Source: Vermamoeba vermiformis (Eukaryota > Tubulinea > Echinamoebida). Taken from it: a stretch of DNA of 64,000 bases. The stretch spans positions 171,284 through 235,283 of the forward strand of contig JBEWZL010000151.1 in NCBI GenBank assembly GCA_045837725.1, in the 5' to 3' direction. Each line of letters starts with the position of its first letter. Position 1 is the first letter of the stretch. This document shows positions 58,806-64,000 of this stretch, piece after piece. Position numbers and translations under genes: made by a program. The notes below the pieces were generated by a model. That model was given only the letters and a program-made list of their open reading frames with translations. It did no database searches and had not been told where the DNA came from.

Positions 58806-59187
58806 ATAAACTTGATGGATGCTACCTTATTCATTGTTTCGTCGTTTAGCGTTTGCGTCGAATAAGCTAGCATTGAAAATAAATTTCCAGTTTAGATCGA
58901 GCACAAACTGAGAACAACAAATAATCTTTCGACGCTGCGACCACATCATAACAATGAATGGCTTGTTAGGTAATATTTCAGCATTATAGTTTCTCAACTC
59001 ACGAGTGTTGGCTAGGGTTGCAAAGATTTGGCATCCGTCACGAGTGGAAAGTTCTTTTGACTCAGTCGCAAGCACCAAAAACTCACAATCCCATATTTAA
59101 AAAAAATAGGTAACCCAAATTATAATATTTTGCTTATTTATTTATTTAATATCGAATTTTAGATTTCGTTCCCGATCATTTCAGACA
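58806..59187. other. Gap between ABCF and the Crinkler-like gene
   Basis: 382 bases. On minus there is an 83-codon open frame without an ATG (58827-59078), which I do not regard as a gene. The 5' end of the Crinkler-like gene, including its true start codon, probably lies here. A short ATGAATGGCTTGTTAG followed by GTAATA near 58950 is one candidate first exon. Confidence 0.4.
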
Positions 59188-61832
59188 TCGGTGCCCTTAT
59201 TTGCGAAGGGCAAGAATAAGCCACTTGTAACAAAAGAAATGCTAGGTGCAACAAGAGTATCAACATGGGCTGAAGCAGCAGCTGAACGTGCATCTGCCAC
59301 TAACGCGCCATCTGACCAGGCCGTAACAGTCGGACCCTACAGATTTCCTGTTATTGCAGGTGAAAATGGTCCGCTATGGTATGACGACCAACTCGTTAAA
59401 TGGGGTGGAGAGCCGCCATTTCTCGATCGAGACAACGCACTCTTCACTTTACTGCGCAACGCTTACATCACAACCAGTAGTGGCGGGAAGCCAGTGGTAA
59501 CTGTCGCAACAACCTCGGGCGGCTTTGGCAAAACTAGAATTTTGGTCGAATGGATTGCACAGATATTCAAACACCCGTTCATTGTTGCCTCGTTTCTGGC
59601 CAATAAAGACCAATTGGATTGCCCAAATATTCAAGAAAACTCTTCGATAACGGATCTGCACGTGGATGATTTGGTGACAACGAACATTCAGGACCAGATT
59701 GACGCTGCACTCAAGTCAGACAACGATCCAAAGCTAAAGGATCGTGCCGCTTTTCTTTTACGCTTATTCAACGCAGGCATCTCTGGATCAATAATAACTA
59801 TCCACGCACTTCGAAATAGGCGAATTTTAGAACTGATTAGTGGTGTGGATATTCTGTCAGAAGCACAAGTCGATCAAGGTAAAGTTTTTACAATTACCTA
59901 CTTTGAGCTCTAACTGATTTTACGAATGAAGTTTGCAAAGCGATTCTTATAAGTGGCATTACTTCTCATGGCAGTCCTTTCTCAGAAGAAGATATTGCCC
60001 ACTTAAGCATTCCTAAACTTGCTGATGCGTTTTTGAATTCGGTGCAAATGAATTCTAAATGGCCCAATTTTGCGACAAAGGCCAGGCCAAAACCATTGCT
60101 AATCATCAACATTGATGAAGTTCAGGTACAAGTGAATTCTTTTCCAAGAACTTGCATTTTAACACGAGGTTGTAGGACTTAATCAGCAAATCAACAGCAC
60201 GTGCACACAAAAATTTGGCCTTTGAAATAGCCTTTGTGCTCTTGAATTGGCTTCCAAGAGACTCTGTTATTATTAATATGGTATGCTTAAGCTTTATATC
60301 TGCAGAAATGCTAACAGTATCAGGTGGGCTTGCGTGTGGGAAATTTGACAACTTTTCAAGATCAAACTAAGTATAATCTTGTTCCCTACTTGCCAATGGA
60401 TCTGTTACTCAAACGAAAATACCTGAGTGAAGTCTGCGACAAGGTGTTGCAAAAAAAATTATTTTCTGCAGCAACTGGCTCAGAGGATTGTTTCAGCAGG
60501 GCCTTGTCAGCACAATTGCATGAACTTTGGGTCACAGCTTGTGGAATTCCAAGAGCTATTGAAACCCTGGTTAATCAGCTGAGAAAACCTGAACTTCACC
60601 TCAACGCAATAGCCAAACTTGAAAGAGGTGATATAGATAGGATCAAAAAAGAAATGAGTGACAGAAAGCGATTTGCTGCAATCAAGGCTATGATTGGCAC
60701 AGACTTACCAGAGAAACAATGGAACCAGCTATTGTTGGACTTCATTTTCTGCAAACCAAAGGATCCAGATGCCATTATTGGCCAAAGTACTTTTGAAGAC
60801 CTGGAAGCTTCTGGATTTGCTATTCCGTTTCACTTTACTCAGCCAGGTTCCACACCAGCATCTGACAAAGCCAAGAGAAATTACACTATTCCATTTTATT
60901 TGCACGCTGAAGAAATTAGAACAGCAATACCAGCATTTCAAGGAGACCACAGTGAAGAACAAAATCCACACAATATTGCTCGGCAGCCATTCACTATTAT
61001 TCTTGAAAGTGTGTTGAACGTATATGGTCGTTCAATCATTGATGAAGAGCGAACTGCAATACCAGAAAACAAGGAGAGAGGCATCATTATTTTCAAGGGA
61101 GATGCCAACAATAATGCTGGCAAAATCCTGGAGGAAGCAGTAGCGGCAAGCTTATGGATGCGGTACTTGGATGCAACTGGATTCAACAAAAATCGTGCAA
61201 CACCAATCACAGCTGTTTGGTCAGATCTCCAGTACCCTGAACTCTATGTAAGATCTATTAATGTTCCATAGTTTAACATTATTTAACTTGTTATCAGGCA
61301 TCATGGAGAGGAGTGATCAAATTTTCTAATCGTGGCTTAGTTTATGAAAAACCAACAAAAGCATCAGCCTTGCAAAAGCATGCTGACTTTGATAAATATG
61401 TGGAGTACTTGATACAAAATCATTACATTGCAATTAATGTGCCCAATGCCCAATTTGCTGATGTGATTGTACCTTTGTATGACAAAAGTGGCAATTTCAT
61501 GAAGTTGCTTTGCATCCAATGTCAAAACATTCAAGAGGGTAGCAAGGTAATATACATAAGATGAAATTTAATTAATCACAAATGATACTTAGATAAGACC
61601 AGCCAATGTTTATAAACAGATGTCTTTTATCCTAAAGGACAAACAAAGAATTTTAATGATTTTGGCTCCAAATATGAAACAGTTCTCAGAGAGAGCAAGG
61701 ATTAAGACTCAGAAGGAAGACTTTGCAATATGGGAGAGAAAGAGTTCGTACATTCTCTCCACTGGAGAGAACTTACTGTCAGACTGGTTCTTGCATGTAT
61801 TCACTGACTCCTTCTTGTATAATGAAGAATAA
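59188..61832 (+). CDS. Crinkler-like P-loop NTPase with C-terminal nuclease-like region (5' end unresolved)
   Basis: Exons to 59878, then 59932-60125, 60176-60280, 60324-61247, 61298-61546, 61593-61832 join in phase to about 800 aa; the true start lies upstream of 59188. Order: TRVSTWAEAAAERA (helical), then the Walker A motif TTSGGFGKTR (about residue 110), Walker B LLIINIDEVQ and an all-helical middle (ELWVTACGIPRAIETLVNQL, arginine-finger-like). A C-terminal beta/alpha part follows, with FADVIVPLYDKSGNFMKLLC then IQCQNI, resembling a PD-(D/E)XK core with Q/N in the last position. That NTPase-plus-nuclease layout is the one described for Crinkler (CRN) effectors and their relatives in oomycetes, chytrids and Glomeromycota. 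No LFLAK/HVLVVVP header is visible. Location next to the telomere fits the family. Confidence 0.7.
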
Positions 61833-61960
61833 TTGTTTTTAATGCATATTGTAGTTTGCATTTTATATATATTTAGGGTTGCCCACCCTATGGGTTATGG
61901 GGTTGTTAGTGGCCCTCTGGGGCTTTTCTTTCCGCTTGAGGGGAGGTGACCTCCTTTCAC

Positions 61961-62453
61961 CTTGTTTAGACGGCAAGTTGTTGTCCGACAGGATGCAACC
62001 TCATTTTGACAGGAGGTTGTCATCCAAGAGGATGCGACCTTGTTCGACAAGGGAGGCTGTCGTCCAAGAGGATGCGACCTCGTTCGGCAAGGAAGGTTGT
62101 CGTCCAGGAGGATGCGACCTCGTTCGGCAAGGGAGGCTGTCGTCCAAGAGGATGCGACCTCGTTCGACAAGGAAGGCTGTCGTCCAAGAGGATGCGACCT
62201 CGTTCGACAAGGAAGGCTGTCGTCCAAGAGGATGCGACCTCGTTCGACAAGGGAGGTTGTTGTCCAGGAGGATGCGACCTCGTTCGACAAGGGAGGCTGT
62301 CGTCCAAGAGGATGCGACCTTGTTCGACAAGGGAGGCTGTCGTCCAAGAGGATGCGACCTCGTTCGGCAAGGAAGGTTGTTGTCCAGGAGGATGCGACCT
62401 CGTTCGACAAGGGAGGTTGTTGTCCAGGAGGATGCGACCTCGTTCGGCAAGGA
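61961..62453 (+). repeat. 40-bp subtelomeric minisatellite, about 12 units
   Basis: Twelve head-to-tail units of 40 bp (61961-62440) plus a 13-base partial unit. The consensus begins CGTTCGACAAGGGAGGCTGT and continues CGTCCAAGAGGATGCGACCT. The first two units are degenerate and the inner ones differ at only a few positions (G/A at 'GGGAGG/GGAAGG', C/T at 'GCTGT/GTTGT'). Because 40 is not a multiple of three and no frame contains a stop, long frames of about 150-200 codons are open on both strands. That is a by-product of the repeat, not evidence of genes. Confidence 0.95.
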
Positions 62454-62655
62454 ATTCGAATTAACATACGTTTTAAGAGTGTAAGTGATGCCAACGTAAA
62501 CATCATTTAATATGACCTAAATGACTGATGTTAGGCATTAGGGATACAATTCCTATCACTAATAAACATTGATATTATACTGTATACGGGAGGGTCCATA
62601 ATTGATCCCGAGCGAGACTCGCTAAGGATGGGAAAAAGAAAAAAGAAGGGGGGTG

Positions 62656-62674
62656 CAGGGGGCGGAGCCCCCTG
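62656..62674. repeat. GC-rich inverted repeat in the subtelomere
   Basis: CAGGGGGC (62656-62663), spacer GGA, GCCCCCTG (62667-62674): perfect 8-bp arms. It lies between the first two family 1 palindromes and is far more GC-rich than the rest of the window. Confidence 0.85.
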
Positions 62675-63048
62675 ATAAGTCATCCATTCAACATTTTTTC
62701 ATCCCGAGCGAGACTCGCTAAGGATGAACCATAACCGTTCTTGTTGGTAGTTAAAAATAATGCGAGACATCCCGAGCGAGACTCGTCTGGGATGGAAATT
62801 AATTAATCCTCTGACCTGACTCACAAATTATTAGTTGCATCCCTGGCGAGACTCGCTCGGGATAGAATCCAATAACTTAAGGTGCATAATAATATAATTT
62901 TCAACAATTCAATCCTTAAAACCCAGCTGCTCCTCTCATCCCAAGCGAGACTCGCTCGGGATGGAAATTGAAACGTAAGGGGTGCGAAAACTGTAATTTT
63001 ACACCAGAATTTGAAATTGCCTCCCAAAATTAGCAAGGGAGGAAAATC

Positions 63049-63055
63049 TATAAAA
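63049..63055 (+). promoter_or_regulatory. TATA-box-like element before the orphan exon
   Basis: TATAAAA about 100 bases upstream of the ATG at 63149. It is followed by a long T-run and a CA-rich leader (CACACACACCACCACAACTC region), a typical core-promoter and 5' leader composition. Confidence 0.45.
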
Positions 63056-63148
63056 TTTCCGTTCGGTTTTTTTTTTCATTTTACTTTCACTTACCACACA
63101 CACCACCACAACTCAACACCGTAACTTTGTTTTTTTTTATATCAAAAA

Positions 63149-63237
63149 ATGAGCAATAATTCCAAAGGTACCCCCTCTGGTCGCCAAACCCGAAGCTCCT
63201 CGACGACTACAGCAAGGACCCCCGGGATAAGCTCACG
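63149..63237 (+). CDS. Orphan first exon of a telomere-truncated gene
   Basis: ATG at 63149 opens 29 codons rich in S, T, R and G (MSNNSKGTPSGRQTRSSS and on). It ends at a consensus donor GTAAGT (63238), with a TATA box and leader upstream. Downstream 500 bases hold only palindromes and then TTAGGG repeats, with no exon that continues the phase-2 frame. It therefore looks like the 5' end of a gene whose body was lost when the chromosome broke and was capped, or a family with a single short exon in this copy. The protein is not recognised. Confidence 0.4.
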
Positions 63238-63615
63238 GTAAGTAAAGTTTTAATCGAAATTTATTTTCGAAGTCATCCCGAGCGAGACTCGCCTGGGATG
63301 GATTAAACAATCTCTATGTTGAAATTGATGTATGTTTACCATATATTTTTTTAAAGAATTCATCCCGAGCGAGACTCGTTAAGGATGATATTAAAATAAT
63401 CATTCATCCTAAAGTGAATAAACTTAACTTTCAGTTAGTCATCCCAGGCGAGACTCGCTCGGGATGAAAATAAATCATTTAATACCCACTTATTTCATTT
63501 TCCTAGGAGTTAGGGGCAGGATTTGATGATCCACTAAGTTGATAAAAATCTCAAAAACAGAAAATGTTGTCAATTTTACGTGAAAATAAATGAAATTTTG
63601 GTAAAATCTGTGACC

Positions 63616-63694
63616 GATCCTCTTACGGACCGTAAAAGGATGCAATTCTTTTCAAAAATTTGACACCCATCCTTTAAGGGACCGTAAAGGGATG
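63616..63694. repeat. Family 2 subtelomeric palindromes, two copies
   Basis: Copies at 63616-63642 and 63668-63694. The arm is close to ATCCTTTTACGG, with one central A and the reverse-complement arm. The arms differ by one mismatch in copy 1 and a few changes in copy 2. As in family 1 the element starts CATCC or GATCC, ends GGATG and has a single A at the centre, but the arm sequence is unrelated. Confidence 0.85.
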
Positions 63695-63742
63695 GATTCT
63701 GAGTACCAGTTGGCACAAAGCACAGTCAAAGTGATCCTTTTT

Positions 63743-64000
63743 TTAGGGTTAGGGTTAGGGTTAGGGTTAGGGTTAGGGTTAGGGTTAGGGTTAGGGTTAG
63801 GGTTAGGGTTAGGGTTAGGGTTAGGGTTAGGGTTAGGGTTAGGGTTAGGGTTAGGGTTAGGGTTAGGGTTAGGGTTAGGGTTAGGGTTAGGGTTAGGGTT
63901 AGGGTTAGGGTTAGGGTTAGGGTTAGGGTTAGGGTTAGGGTTAGGGTTAGGGTTAGGGTTAGGGTTAGGGTTAGGGTTAGGGTTAGGGTTAGGGTTAGCG
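63743..64000 (+). repeat. Telomere, TTAGGG array
   Basis: 43 tandem hexamers, all TTAGGG except the terminal TTAGCG. The G-rich strand runs 5' to 3' towards the window end, as expected for a right-hand chromosome terminus. This is the vertebrate-type repeat, also used by many protists and fungi. Confidence 0.98.

Larger units (their letters stand above)
62605..63466. repeat. Family 1 subtelomeric palindromes, eight copies of 25-27 bp
   Basis: Copies at 62605-62629, 62701-62725, 62768-62794, 62838-62863, 62937-62963, 63274-63300, 63361-63387, 63440-63466. The ideal form is arm CATCCCGAGCGAG, one central A, and the reverse complement of the arm. All copies keep the centre GCGAGACTCG; outer bases vary in one arm or the other (for example CTCGCTAAGGATG or CATCCCAGGCGAG). 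Spacing is 50-311 bp. I see no copy in 1-62600. Confidence 0.93.

Noticed and set aside
58827-59078. Minus-strand open frame of 83 codons next to the Crinkler-like gene
   Set aside because: No ATG, no recognised motif, and it lies where the 5' part of the plus-strand gene is expected.
62001-62510. Several overlapping frames of 116-203 codons on both strands
   Set aside because: They are produced by the stop-free 40-bp minisatellite. The same units are read in staggered frames on both strands, and no conserved protein pattern exists outside the repeat.
62605-63466. CRISPR-like array of palindromic repeats
   Set aside because: Spacing is irregular (50-311 bp), copies vary in their arms, no cas-like genes are present and the DNA is eukaryotic with a telomere.
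1-64000. Retroviral, LTR, Polinton or other virus-like elements
   Set aside because: No reverse transcriptase, integrase, capsid, packaging ATPase or protein-primed polymerase motif was seen in any frame, and no long terminal repeats were noticed. Checked by eye only.

Overview
The window is the right-hand end of a eukaryotic chromosome. It finishes in about 43 tandem TTAGGG units (63743-64000). The rest is about 62 kb of gene-dense DNA, with roughly 27 protein genes on both strands, intergenic gaps mostly of 0.05-0.75 kb, and many short introns (about 40-200 nt, donors mostly GTAAGT or GTACGT, acceptors mostly TTAG). Gene content (membrane-tethered S74 transcription factors, cpRas/vWA-like remains, thermolysin-like and GP63-like GPI proteases, EGF-repeat surface receptors, no plant or animal hallmarks) suggests a free-living amoeboid protist, most plausibly amoebozoan or a relative. 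I cannot name the species. The genetic code looks standard: stops are mostly TAA or TAG, with a few TGA.

Layout. 0-7 kb: two PD-(D/E)XK-like paralogues, two tandem LRR paralogues and a relic of a third, all on minus. 7-10.3 kb: an M4 (thermolysin-type) protease with a TIG-like domain and a GPI-type tail. 11-22 kb: four tandem EGF-repeat type I membrane protein genes (one apparently damaged) with a small GPI-type secreted protein gene among them. 22-24.7 kb: an MFS transporter. 24.8-30.5 kb: two tandem MYRF-like genes that join an N-terminal nuclear or DNA-binding-type domain, a peptidase S74 self-cleaving domain, one membrane span and a plant-type LRR ectodomain. 31-43.6 kb: an acylated Rab-like GTPase, CDC123, a carotenoid oxygenase, a GH43-type glycosidase, a coiled-coil membrane protein with a possible mitochondrial presequence, a Gfo/Idh/MocA dehydrogenase and a multi-pass membrane protein. 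43.7-54.3 kb: a metzincin-like GPI protease, an SLC35/DMT transporter, an AIF-type flavoprotein and a 17-exon F-box protein. 54.6-58.8 kb: a small uncertain gene, a decayed cpRas/vWA-like gene and an ABCF ATPase. 59-64 kb: subtelomere with a Crinkler-like P-loop NTPase gene, a 40-bp minisatellite, two families of short palindromes found nowhere else in the window, an orphan promoter plus first exon, and the telomere.

How the genes may work together. The 7-22 kb block encodes secreted, GPI-anchored and single-pass surface proteins, including a protease and EGF receptors whose tails all end in a YxxI sorting-type motif. That would suit a phagocytic cell surface. The S74-LRR pair looks like a family of membrane-held transcription factors released by self-cleavage, with a diversified LRR on the far side of the membrane. 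It is the most unusual system here. Tandem duplication is pervasive (PDDEXK x2, LRR x2-3, EGF x4, S74-LRR x2), and in two pairs one segment looks homogenised by gene conversion.

Exon coordinates were worked out by hand from reading frame, intron phase and homology, and unresolved junctions are flagged. I saw no rRNA, no convincing tRNA, no CRISPR array and no recognisable viral, retroviral or DNA-transposon gene.
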